A stretch of 64,000 nucleotides of DNA from Paenibacillaceae bacterium GAS479 (GTDB taxonomy: Bacteria > Bacillota > Bacilli > Paenibacillales > Paenibacillaceae). The position numbers and the translations under genes are program-made. Location of the stretch: the NCBI GenBank assembly GCA_900105225.1, contig LT629764.1, positions 3,988,501-4,052,500 on the forward strand, written 5' to 3'. The stretch's first letter is position 1, and each line of letters opens with the position of its first letter. Of this stretch, positions 18,206 to 25,897 are shown in pieces. Under the pieces are notes generated by a model. That model had not been told where the DNA came from, did no database searches, and was given only the letters and a program-made list of their open reading frames with translations.

Positions 18206-18308
18206 ATGGAACTGACCTTCCGGCCTGTCCTTAGACAAGCGGGAGAATTTAGACAAGGCTAGCTTATCCGAATTGGATACATTCTCGCATTGTCGCTGCA
18301 ACCTTATT

Positions 18309-18355
18309 GCAAGCAAACGTATGCCGTCCCAAAAGGGCGGCATACGTTTGCTTGC
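18309..18355. repeat. Large near-perfect inverted repeat before the sugar kinase
   Basis: A 22-base left arm (18309-18330) and a 21-base right arm (18335-18355) pair completely except for one bulged base, around an AAAA loop. The key core is AACGTATGCC/GGCATACGTT. No T tract follows on either strand, so it is not a standard terminator. Confidence 0.85.
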
Positions 18356-18400
18356 TGCATTAAATCCATGTTTCAGTTTGGGAGAGGGGAAGCTTTACCT

Positions 18401-19357
18401 ATGACTGCTGCATCACCTGATCTCGTTACATTCGGAGAAAGTATGGCTTTGTTCATGCCTCATGAGAACCGAACGCTTGAGCATGCGGACTCGCTTCAGT
18501 CTGCATTCGGCGGAGCAGAGAGCAATCTAGCGATTGGTCTGGCTCGGCTCGGCTGTTCGGTTGGCTGGTGCGGTGCGCTCGGCGACGATCCGTTCGGGCG
18601 CCGTATTCTGAAGGCGCTGCGCGGCGAAGGCGTAGATGTGTCAGGGGCTTCACTCAGCGGGGATGCCCCTACCGGCCTCATGTTCCGCGAAGAGGTTGCC
18701 GGTCGGCTGGCCGTCCATTACCATCGCAGAGGATCGGCTGCAAGCAGGATGACGCCGGGCCATTTAGATACCGCTTACTTGCAAGGCGCTCGGATATTGC
18801 ATGTTACAGGCATCACCATGGCTTTATCGAACAGCGCCCGTGAGTCTGTCCTTCATGCGATGAGAATCGCCAAGGAAGCAGGCGTGAAAATCAGCTTTGA
18901 TCCCAATCTGAGGCTCAAGCTGTGGAGCATCGAGGAGGCGCGTGAAGCGTTGCTGCCGGCTGCGGAGCTAGCGGATTACTTCCTCCCGGGATGGGATGAA
19001 CTGAAGCTGCTGTACGATACAGAAGACGAAGGATACATTCTGGATCGTGTCGGTGCTCTGGATGCAACAACCGTCATCAAAAGCAAAGGGGATGGTTCCC
19101 TGCTGCTCCAAGGCGGCTCAAGCGTCTTCATTCCCTTTTATCCGGCTGAAAAGGTCGTGGACACTGTAGGCGCGGGTGATGGCTTCTGTTCCGGTTTCCT
19201 GGCTGGAATTCTGAAGGAAATGACGCCAGAGGACGCTGTGCGTCTAGGCAGCATATGCGGATCTTTGGCTGTGCAGGGCCGCGGTGATTGGGAGTCGCTT
19301 CCGGACTGGAAAGCGGCCCGGCAGCGGCTGGACAACTCAGTATGGGTGGAGCGTTGA
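18401..19357 (+). CDS. PfkB family sugar kinase (2-dehydro-3-deoxygluconokinase-like)
   Basis: A 318-residue ribokinase-fold carbohydrate kinase. VTFGESMALFMP opens the protein, FGGAESNLAIGLARLG is the substrate-lid signature, and DTVGAGDGFCSGFLAGIL near residue 250 carries the anion hole and catalytic Asp. SFDPNLRLKLW is typical of KdgK-like members, which phosphorylate 2-keto-3-deoxygluconate, but related kinases use other sugars and no aldolase is adjacent. ATG 18401 has GGAGAGGGGA ten bases upstream. A DeoR-type regulator follows after 4 bases, so the pair is probably one operon. Confidence 0.85.
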   Translation: MTAASPDLVTFGESMALFMPHENRTLEHADSLQSAFGGAESNLAIGLARLGCSVGWCGALGDDPFGRRILKALRGEGVDVSGASLSGDAPTGLMFREEVAGRLAVHYHRRGSAASRMTPGHLDTAYLQGARILHVTGITMALSNSARESVLHAMRIAKEAGVKISFDPNLRLKLWSIEEAREALLPAAELADYFLPGWDELKLLYDTEDEGYILDRVGALDATTVIKSKGDGSLLLQGGSSVFIPFYPAEKVVDTVGAGDGFCSGFLAGILKEMTPEDAVRLGSICGSLAVQGRGDWESLPDWKAARQRLDNSVWVER

Positions 19358-19361
19358 TGTG

Positions 19362-20174
19362 ATGACTGAACTACCGAATAAAGGCGAGCGTCGGCGCGAG
19401 GGCATTCTGAATGTGCTTAAGCAGCAAGGACGTGTAACAATCGCTGAGATTGTGGAGAGATTCGGCTGCTCCGAAGCGACGGCCAGACGTGATCTTGAGC
19501 TGCTTGAGCGCACCGGCCCGCTCGTTCGGACGATCGGCGGAGCGCTGTATGACGGGATGAATCCGGTGCGTGACAGCTCTTTTGCCGAGCGCCAGGGCAT
19601 CTCCCTGCTGGAAAAAGAGAATATCGCCGCAGAAGCGGCACGCCATATCGTAGAAGGTGATGTCGTCGGTCTCTCCGGCGGTTCGACTAATTTTTTGATT
19701 GCCAAGCTGATTAAGATGCGGCGTGGCATCACGGTCGTAACCAATGCGGTCAACATCGCGATGGAGCTTGCCGGCAGCGATATTCAAGTTGTCGTGACTG
19801 GCGGCATGATGCGTCACAATAGCTTCGAGCTATGTGGACCGCTCGGTGAAGGCATGGTATCCCATCTGAACATCGGCAAGATGTTCATTGGCGTCGATGG
19901 AATATCCGAGAACGGCGGCATTACGACTTACTCCGAACAGGAAGCACAGATCGCCAAGGCGCTTATTAGCCGCTCCCAGATTACATATGCTGTATTCGAT
20001 CAGAGCAAGGTCGGACGCACTTCGCTGTTCTCCATCACGCAACTCAAGGATCTCAATGCTGTCATAACCGATCGACCGCTTGGGGCTTCCCTATCAGAGT
20101 ATGCGAGGCGCAGCGGCGTAACGGTTTATTTGGCCGGTGATGGGGAGTATGATGAGACGGATGAACAGGGCTGA
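19362..20174 (+). CDS. DeoR/GlpR family transcriptional regulator
   Basis: A 270-residue repressor-type regulator. The N-terminal winged helix (RRREGILNVLKQQGRVTIAEIVERFGCSEATARRDLELLE) binds DNA. The C-terminal part (NIAAEAARHIVEGDVVGLSGGSTNFLIAKLI, then VVTNAVNIAMELAG) is the sugar-phosphate sensor domain of the DeoRC family. It lies 4 bases after the sugar kinase gene, with GGTGGAG as ribosome binding site inside that gene, so it likely controls the kinase operon. The inverted repeat at 18309 is a candidate site. Confidence 0.9.
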   Translation: MTELPNKGERRREGILNVLKQQGRVTIAEIVERFGCSEATARRDLELLERTGPLVRTIGGALYDGMNPVRDSSFAERQGISLLEKENIAAEAARHIVEGDVVGLSGGSTNFLIAKLIKMRRGITVVTNAVNIAMELAGSDIQVVVTGGMMRHNSFELCGPLGEGMVSHLNIGKMFIGVDGISENGGITTYSEQEAQIAKALISRSQITYAVFDQSKVGRTSLFSITQLKDLNAVITDRPLGASLSEYARRSGVTVYLAGDGEYDETDEQG

Positions 20175-20200
20175 ACAGAGAGGGATGCATTCAAGAATAA

Positions 20201-20246
20201 ACGGCGAACGCTATCCGGTATTTAACCGGACAGCGTTCGCCGTTTT
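20201..20246 (+). terminator. Bidirectional terminator between the deoR-type gene and nagA
   Basis: ACGGCGAACGCT (20201-20212) pairs with AGCGTTCGCCGT (20232-20243), with inner TCCGGT/ACCGGA, followed by TTTT. The reverse strand gives TTTATT after the stem. Confidence 0.85.
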
Positions 20247-20271
20247 GCATTGTGAATGAGTAAAGTTGCGA

Positions 20272-21444
20272 TTAAGCCTCTCCTAATTGGAAAACACTTT
20301 GTCCGCGAACCCATGTTTGCTGTACTTCCAACTCGTTTGTCAACAGGACGAGATCGGCCCATTTGCCTGCATGGATGCTGCCAGTCTGCTCGGCAAGCCC
20401 GATCAGCGCTGCTGGATTGGCGCTTGTCAGCAAGCTGGCCTGCGGCACCGTCCAGCCGGAAGCTTGGATGAAGCGCTTCAGCGCCGCTTCCATCGTCAGC
20501 GTACTTCCGGCCAGGTTACCGCCAGTGGTAAGGCGGCATACGCCGTCCTTCATCGTGACGGCTTGGCCGCCGAGCTCATACTGGCCGTCCTGCAGGCCAG
20601 CGGCCGACATGGCATCCGTGATGAGAGACAGCTTGCCGGCTGGCTTCGCGCGTCCGATTAGTTTCATCACGGCATCATGCACATGATGACCGTCGGCGAT
20701 CAGCTCTGCATGGATGCGATCATCCGTCAGCACAGCTCCGACGGTGCCAGGCTCGCGGTGATGCAAGCCGCGACAAGCGTTGAACGTGTGCACCGCGCTG
20801 TTCAGTCCTGCATCGGCTGCAGCTTCCATAACGTCATAACGTGCATCCGTATGCCCTGCAGCCGCTACGATTCCATGCTCGGCAAGCCAAGCGATCATCT
20901 CCAGCGCGCCTTCACGCTCTGGTGCGAGCGTAAGCTGCTTGATCAGATCAGGGTAGGCGGCATGCCATCCCTTGAGCAAATCAAGATCTGGATCAATGCG
21001 GAATTCCGGATTCTGCGCACCCATCCAGTCTGGGCTTATGAATGGCCCTTCCAGGTGAACGCCGCCCAGACGGGCGTAAGGCATTGGCCCGTTGCGATAA
21101 TCATTAGCTGCTTCCAGCGCCTTGCGAATCCGCTCCGACGGTTCAGTCATCGTCGTGGCGAGCATCGTCGTAGTGCCATGCTGGGAGTGATATTTTGTAA
21201 TCGTGTCATAGGCTTCGCCATTCGCATCCATAAAGTCGGCGCCGAAGCCGCCATGAACATGAACGTCGATGAAACCTGGCAGCAGCCAGCCGCCGCGACC
21301 GTCAATGACCGGCTCGTCTGAAGCCGATACCTCGGCAACGCCTGCCTGGACCGAGGTGATGAGTCCATTCCTTACCGTGACGGAGCCGGAAACAGCTTCG
21401 CCGTCTACTGCGATATTTACATTGCTGATGCGAAATTGTTGCAT
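20272..21444 (-). CDS. nagA: N-acetylglucosamine-6-phosphate deacetylase
   Basis: A 390-residue amidohydrolase that removes acetate from N-acetylglucosamine 6-phosphate. GFIDVHVHGGFGADFMD near residues 57-73 holds the first metal motif, GVHLEGPF the acidic ligand, AAGHTDA and HTFNACRGLHHREPG the further histidines, and LITDAMSAAG the catalytic Asp. AAAGGAGGT precedes the start. Its first 28 bases overlap the end of nagB, so translation is coupled. The product glucosamine 6-phosphate is the NagB substrate. Confidence 0.96.
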   Translation of the reverse strand: MQQFRISNVNIAVDGEAVSGSVTVRNGLITSVQAGVAEVSASDEPVIDGRGGWLLPGFIDVHVHGGFGADFMDANGEAYDTITKYHSQHGTTTMLATTMTEPSERIRKALEAANDYRNGPMPYARLGGVHLEGPFISPDWMGAQNPEFRIDPDLDLLKGWHAAYPDLIKQLTLAPEREGALEMIAWLAEHGIVAAAGHTDARYDVMEAAADAGLNSAVHTFNACRGLHHREPGTVGAVLTDDRIHAELIADGHHVHDAVMKLIGRAKPAGKLSLITDAMSAAGLQDGQYELGGQAVTMKDGVCRLTTGGNLAGSTLTMEAALKRFIQASGWTVPQASLLTSANPAALIGLAEQTGSIHAGKWADLVLLTNELEVQQTWVRGQSVFQLGEA

Positions 21445-22184
21445 CCTTCATTACCTCCTTTAGCGAGCAAGCTAGCTGCTTCCCTATCCAGCAGAACCGT
21501 GACGCGGGCATGCAACTGCAGCAAGGAAGCCGGACAGTCGGTCGTAACCGGGCCGGTAAGCGCCCGCCGTACGATGGAAGCTTTATCAGCGCCGCGGACG
21601 ACAAGCAGAATCCGCTCCGCCTTGAGAATGGAACCGACTCCCATCGTAACGGCCTGGGTCGGCACCTCATCGATTGAGGCGAAGAAGCGTGCATTAGCTT
21701 CGCGAGTCGCCTCGTCGAGTGTCACGACATGTGTACCGGCGCTCAGCTCGGAAGCTGGCTCATTGAAGCCGATATGGCCGTTATGCCCCAGTCCGAGCAG
21801 CTGCAGATCTACGCGAGCACCTTCAAGCATACGGTCATACTTGTTGCAGAAGGCATCAAGATGGGAGGCCATGCCGTCTGGCAGATGCGTCTGGTTCAGT
21901 GGAATATCGATTTTGGAGAACAGATGCTCGTTCATGTAATAAGCGTAGCTCTGATCATTGTCCGGCGTCAATCCGACGTATTCATCGAGATTATAACTCG
22001 AAACTTCCTTGTAACTGATGCTTTCTTTGTTGGAGAGCTCGACCAGGCTGCGGTAGATGCCGATCGGAGTTGAGCCTGTAGCGAGGCCGAGTACAGCATT
22101 CGGCTTTGTTGTGACGAGGTCCGCAATGAGACGGGCCGCTGCCGTATCCAATTCCAGATTATCTTCAAATACACGAATATCCAT
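21417..22184 (-). CDS. nagB: Glucosamine-6-phosphate deaminase
   Basis: A 255-residue isomerase/deaminase producing fructose 6-phosphate and ammonia from glucosamine 6-phosphate. LGLATGSTPIGIYRSLVE binds phosphate, SYNLDEYVGL holds the catalytic acid, and LQLLGLGHNGHIGFNEP carries the active His. GGGAGG lies upstream of the ATG at 22184. The extension beyond GNEGCNNFASAM is translated through the nagA start region. The nagBA operon feeds amino sugars from peptidoglycan or chitin into glycolysis. Confidence 0.96.
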   Translation of the reverse strand: MDIRVFEDNLELDTAAARLIADLVTTKPNAVLGLATGSTPIGIYRSLVELSNKESISYKEVSSYNLDEYVGLTPDNDQSYAYYMNEHLFSKIDIPLNQTHLPDGMASHLDAFCNKYDRMLEGARVDLQLLGLGHNGHIGFNEPASELSAGTHVVTLDEATREANARFFASIDEVPTQAVTMGVGSILKAERILLVVRGADKASIVRRALTGPVTTDCPASLLQLHARVTVLLDREAASLLAKGGNEGCNNFASAM

Positions 22185-22274
22185 CTAAGTATCCTCCCGA
22201 AGTCACGCAATATTTTATAACTCTAGCTTACGCTTTTATTGGAGAAATGACAACAAAAATGATTGTCATGAACA

Positions 22275-22301
22275 ATAAAATGATTATACCAATCATTTTA
22301 T
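22275..22301. promoter_or_regulatory. Palindrome overlapping a nagB extended -10 promoter
   Basis: Arms of 11 bases (22275-22285 and 22291-22301, ATAAAATGATT and its complement) flank ATACC. On the minus strand TGG-TATAAT (22291-22283) is an extended -10 box within it. A second inverted repeat, ATGACAA-N9-TTGTCAT, lies at 22247-22269. Likely operators for nagBA; the regulator is not identified. Confidence 0.5.
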
Positions 22302-22393
22302 CTGTTCCATCGAGCTGATTTGCCCGGCCATCATCACAGCGGGTATGATGAAGGGAGTAAACATACACGAACGGATCTTGAAGGGAGATTATG

Positions 22394-23467
22394 ATGACTC
22401 TGAACAGCAATCGTCAGGCAGCAAGCAATGCGGATACAGAGACACGCAAAGCCGAGCATATCCGCATCTGTCTCGAAGAGCAGGTCGGAAGCTCAATCGG
22501 CGGCAGTGGTTTTGAACGGTACCGCTTCGAGCATGAGGCACTTCCTGAGCTGAATTGGAAGGAAGTAGATCTGTCAGCAAGCTGGCTCGGCAGAAGACTG
22601 AAGGCGCCTCTGTTAGTAAGCTCCATGACTGGAGGCACGGATGAGGCGGGACGCATCAATCGCGGTCTAGCCGAGGCGGCCCAAAAAAGGGGCTGGGCCA
22701 TCGGACTTGGCTCCATGCGCGCGGTGTGGGAAAAGCCGGAGCTGGCAGCCTCGTTCCAGATTCGGCGAGAAGCGCCTGATGTACCGATCATCGCCAATGT
22801 AGGTGCTGTGCAGCTCAATTATGGCCTGAACGCAGAAGCTTGCCGCAGGCTCGTGGAGCTGGCCGAGGCAGATGCACTTGTGCTGCATCTCAATGCGCTG
22901 CAGGAGGTGTTCCAGCCCGAAGGAGACATCAACTTCCGTCATCTGCTTCGCCTTATTGAGGAAGTATGCCGCAAGAGCGGCGTGCCGGTCGGCGTCAAAG
23001 AGGTTGGCTGGGGAATATCAGCCTCGACAGCGGCCAAGCTGGCGGATGCTGGAGCAGCCTTCATTGACTGCGCCGGAGCTGGAGGCACCTCCTGGAGCCA
23101 AGTTGAGAAATTCCGCGCTCGCAGTCCGCTGCATGCTTCAGCGGCAGAGGCATTCGCCGATTGGGGTATTCCTACCGCAGAAAGCGTACAGGCGATTCGG
23201 CTGCAGCTGCCCCATGCGACGCTCATCGCCTCTGGCGGGTTGAGCAGCGGGGTGGATGCCGCCAAGGCGATCGCTCTCGGCGCGGATCTGGCCGGTTACG
23301 GGCGCGTGCTGCTGCCGCAAGCGGCCTCAGGGCCGGATGCCGCAGAGGCAATCGGCAACCAGATGGAGCGGATCGAGTTTGAGCTGCGAACAGCGATGTT
23401 CGCCAGCGGCGCTGGCTCGATTCGGGAGCTGGCAAAGGGAGAAAAATTAAAGCCTGTCCGCCCATGA
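22394..23467 (+). CDS. fni: Isopentenyl-diphosphate delta-isomerase, type 2 (FMN-dependent)
   Basis: A 357-residue FMN enzyme that interconverts isopentenyl and dimethylallyl diphosphate. SSMTGGTDEAGRINRGLAEAA, GLGSMRA, NVGAVQL, HLNALQE, KEVGWGIS, AGAGGTSWSQVE and ASGGLSSGVDAAKAIALGADL follow the IDI-2 order. The ATG at 22394 lies 6 bases after AAGGGAG and is slightly preferred over the ATG at 22391. The stop codon lies in the loop of its own terminator. It works with the methylerythritol-phosphate pathway, of which ispG is at 46.4 kb. Confidence 0.93.
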   Translation: MTLNSNRQAASNADTETRKAEHIRICLEEQVGSSIGGSGFERYRFEHEALPELNWKEVDLSASWLGRRLKAPLLVSSMTGGTDEAGRINRGLAEAAQKRGWAIGLGSMRAVWEKPELAASFQIRREAPDVPIIANVGAVQLNYGLNAEACRRLVELAEADALVLHLNALQEVFQPEGDINFRHLLRLIEEVCRKSGVPVGVKEVGWGISASTAAKLADAGAAFIDCAGAGGTSWSQVEKFRARSPLHASAAEAFADWGIPTAESVQAIRLQLPHATLIASGGLSSGVDAAKAIALGADLAGYGRVLLPQAASGPDAAEAIGNQMERIEFELRTAMFASGAGSIRELAKGEKLKPVRP

Positions 23468-23485
23468 GGGGGATAGGCTTCTTTT
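23450..23485 (+). terminator. Bidirectional terminator enclosing the idi-2 stop codon
   Basis: AAGCCT (23450-23455) pairs with AGGCTT (23475-23480), and pairing continues inward to CCC/GGG around an ATGA loop that holds the TGA stop. CTTTT follows. In reverse the stem is followed by TTTAATTTTTC, serving the germination operon. Confidence 0.85.
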
Positions 23486-24593
23486 AATGGATTCGTCCTG
23501 CGCTCTGTATGTGTACGGTTGAGTGGACATCGAATTGCATCGTCGGGTACAATTCCTGCCATTCCTCAAAAGCGGTGCTGCTCTTATGAGTGGCTCGATA
23601 CCGAAGTCCAAAATGAAGCGGGTCGACGCCAGCCCGTTGGATTCGCTTGAGCAGCTTAACGGTGTTTTTTTCAACATCCTGCGCTAGCTTCCGCTCGACC
23701 TCTTCGGAATGTTGGCTAAGAATATCGTTTGGTCCTTCCTCGATCGTACCGCCTATATGAATGTGCATGGAGAGCTTCCCCCGTCCGTCCGGCAAACGTT
23801 GAATTTTATATTGAACACGCAGATCGGTCACCGCGAGCATGACGGAATTATCCTTGTAGGTAGTTTTGAACGTGGAGTTAATAGTCTCTTTATCAATTTG
23901 GTTGAACAACTGAGTTTCGTCCGCGCTCAATAACAGACGAATTCGCTTTTTATCCAACAGGTTCAATTGGTCGACCTCATAACCGTTTTTCGACACACGG
24001 ATGAGCGGCAGATAAGGGTCCATGCCATGTTCATTGATGCGCCGAAACAGATCGAATAGCTTCTCAGGGCGAATGAAGGAGGACTTGGTTCCGTCGCTTC
24101 CGAACGTCAGAAACAGCGTATTGCCGGAGTAGCGCTCAGATAGCGGCATCTTTTTCAAAATAGACATGCCGTCCGGATACCCCACCGCCACAAAAGCGGA
24201 GGATTGGATATCCCTGCGGCGAATCATCCATTCCGTTGCCGCCGTTATATCATCACGCGCCAGTTCGTCGCCAAGCACGAACACTTTGCAATGGCCGAGG
24301 TCGATCTCTTTGTCCACATGGGACTTGAGAATCCGCAAGCCCTCTGAGATTTCCTTGGCGTCGATAGTCTCAATCTGAGATTTTTCCATACCGGGTTCGG
24401 TTTTTGAGCTGGGAATGGATAGCCGAATCGTGACACGGTAAGGCTTCTTTTCGTTGCCGGACTTGTCAATAGCGATGGCGACTACAAAAAATCGCTTGTC
24501 AATATCGATGAAGCCGCAGCCTGCAGCTGGAACGAGCATCGCAAACGCCAGCATGAGACAGAGGAAGCGCACTCCAGTTTTGAAAATGTTCAT
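23484..24593 (-). CDS. Ger(x)C family spore germination lipoprotein
   Basis: A 369-residue C subunit of a germinant receptor. The signal peptide ends in a lipobox with Cys26 (PAAGCGF), so it should be lipid-anchored outside the inner spore membrane. DKRFFVVAIAIDKS, LGHCKVFVLGDELARD, AFVAVGYPDGMSILK and a C-terminal domain ending DPLHFGLRYRATHK are typical of GerAC/GerBC. It is the third gene of a germinant receptor operon in the order A-B-C, starting 2 bases beyond the GerB-type stop. Confidence 0.93.
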   Translation of the reverse strand: MNIFKTGVRFLCLMLAFAMLVPAAGCGFIDIDKRFFVVAIAIDKSGNEKKPYRVTIRLSIPSSKTEPGMEKSQIETIDAKEISEGLRILKSHVDKEIDLGHCKVFVLGDELARDDITAATEWMIRRRDIQSSAFVAVGYPDGMSILKKMPLSERYSGNTLFLTFGSDGTKSSFIRPEKLFDLFRRINEHGMDPYLPLIRVSKNGYEVDQLNLLDKKRIRLLLSADETQLFNQIDKETINSTFKTTYKDNSVMLAVTDLRVQYKIQRLPDGRGKLSMHIHIGGTIEEGPNDILSQHSEEVERKLAQDVEKNTVKLLKRIQRAGVDPLHFGLRYRATHKSSTAFEEWQELYPTMQFDVHSTVHIQSAGRIH

Positions 24594-24595
24594 GC

Positions 24596-25897
24596 TTATG
24601 AGTCCCCCTTCGCGCGCTCTTTTGAGTCGCCCTTGGAGTCGCCCTTGTTGTCGCTTTGCGAGTTGTCCTTGGAGTCGCCTTGCGAGTCGTCCTTGTTGTC
24701 GCTTTGCGAGTCGTCCTTTGAATTGCCCTGTACGTTTGCGTCGTTCTTCGCATCGCCTTTCGCAACTCCCTGCGCGTTCCCAATCGAGTCTCCCATCGCA
24801 ACGGCGGCAGGTCTCTTCCGGGTTAACACGAGCAAGAATATGGCGGTAGCCAGTTCAACGAACATGCGAAAGATGAGCCAGCGCTCAGCGATAATCTGAT
24901 TCGTTTGTTCATTCAGAATAAACATAGCCCCTACGCAAATGCAGAAAAAGACGCAGCTGATCCACCAGTTGGCTTTAGGTGTTTTGCTGAAGTCGACCTC
25001 GAACTTGTAGCTTTTGCTCATGCTTCTCAAAAATTCAATCGATTGATGCCAGCCCACGCTCGTATAGAGCAGCGTCAGACCTAGGAAAACGAACAGGAAA
25101 AGAAACAGTACCCGCTCGATGAAGCCAAAGCTCATCGTCATTGAGTCTGCAGTTTGAGCCCAAACATATGTATAGCGATCCACCGCCATTGTCCCATGGT
25201 ATCCAATTGGCAGAAAAAAGGTTGTCAGCAGGATGCCGCTGCCAAAAAGCGGAATGAGCCATCTTCCTTTCAGCCGGAAATTGGGGGGATTGAGCCGGTT
25301 AAAAATCGCCATATTGGTGTACCCGGTAAAAATAAACGTCCCCGCTGCAATACTCGAGAGGGTCGGAGGGACATTTACATAGCGAGCAACGGCGTAGATC
25401 GCATTCCAGGCGACATCAGGACTGCGGAAGCCTTTGAATAGGACGAACAGGACAAGCGGCGTTAACAGCAAGATCGTAATTTCCATCATGAACAGCAGCG
25501 TCATCGAAGAGCGTGTTGAGCCGTAGATGCATAAAACGCCGAGAATTAAAATCAGGTTCCAGACAGGCAGATCCGGCGTCAACACTCGGTTTAGAAGAAT
25601 CGTAAAGGCGATCAGCGCGAAGCTGGAAGCAAAAAAGAACATAAACGCGTAAATCGCGAGTATCGTTTTAACGATCCATTCTGGCAGACGAAGCCGTAGA
25701 ATTTCTGGCACTCCTCTACCCGGATAGCGCGCAAGAGCGCTAGTGGCTGCATATGCGGTCAAGGTGCCGACTACGATCGCGACCAGCATCGAGGAAACGG
25801 CGCCTGTCGTTCGATGGCTCAATAGCACGGACGGTACGAATAGCATCAGATTGAGCATAGCGACCATGACAAAGCTGTAGTAGAAGTAACGGTTCAT
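24596..25897 (-). CDS. GerB-type spore germination permease with repeat-rich C-terminal tail
   Basis: A 433-residue member of the amino acid-polyamine-organocation-like endospore germination permeases, the B subunit of the germinant receptor. Ten membrane segments are likely over residues 1-360. The usual length is about 365. Residues about 368-433 are a hydrophilic tail of Asp, Ser, Lys, Gln and Asn containing two near-identical 16-residue units (DDSQSDNKDDSQGDSK and a variant). The DNA behind them repeats with a 48-bp spacing. Start and stop overlap or nearly touch the neighbouring subunit genes. Confidence 0.92.
   Translation of the reverse strand: MNRYFYYSFVMVAMLNLMLFVPSVLLSHRTTGAVSSMLVAIVVGTLTAYAATSALARYPGRGVPEILRLRLPEWIVKTILAIYAFMFFFASSFALIAFTILLNRVLTPDLPVWNLILILGVLCIYGSTRSSMTLLFMMEITILLLTPLVLFVLFKGFRSPDVAWNAIYAVARYVNVPPTLSSIAAGTFIFTGYTNMAIFNRLNPPNFRLKGRWLIPLFGSGILLTTFFLPIGYHGTMAVDRYTYVWAQTADSMTMSFGFIERVLFLFLFVFLGLTLLYTSVGWHQSIEFLRSMSKSYKFEVDFSKTPKANWWISCVFFCICVGAMFILNEQTNQIIAERWLIFRMFVELATAIFLLVLTRKRPAAVAMGDSIGNAQGVAKGDAKNDANVQGNSKDDSQSDNKDDSQGDSKDNSQSDNKGDSKGDSKERAKGDS

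Noticed and set aside
22275-22301. Fur, Zur or PerR box in the nagB-idi spacer
   Set aside because: The symmetry is 11-5-11, not the 7-1-7 layout of that family, and neither flanking operon is a metal-response gene.
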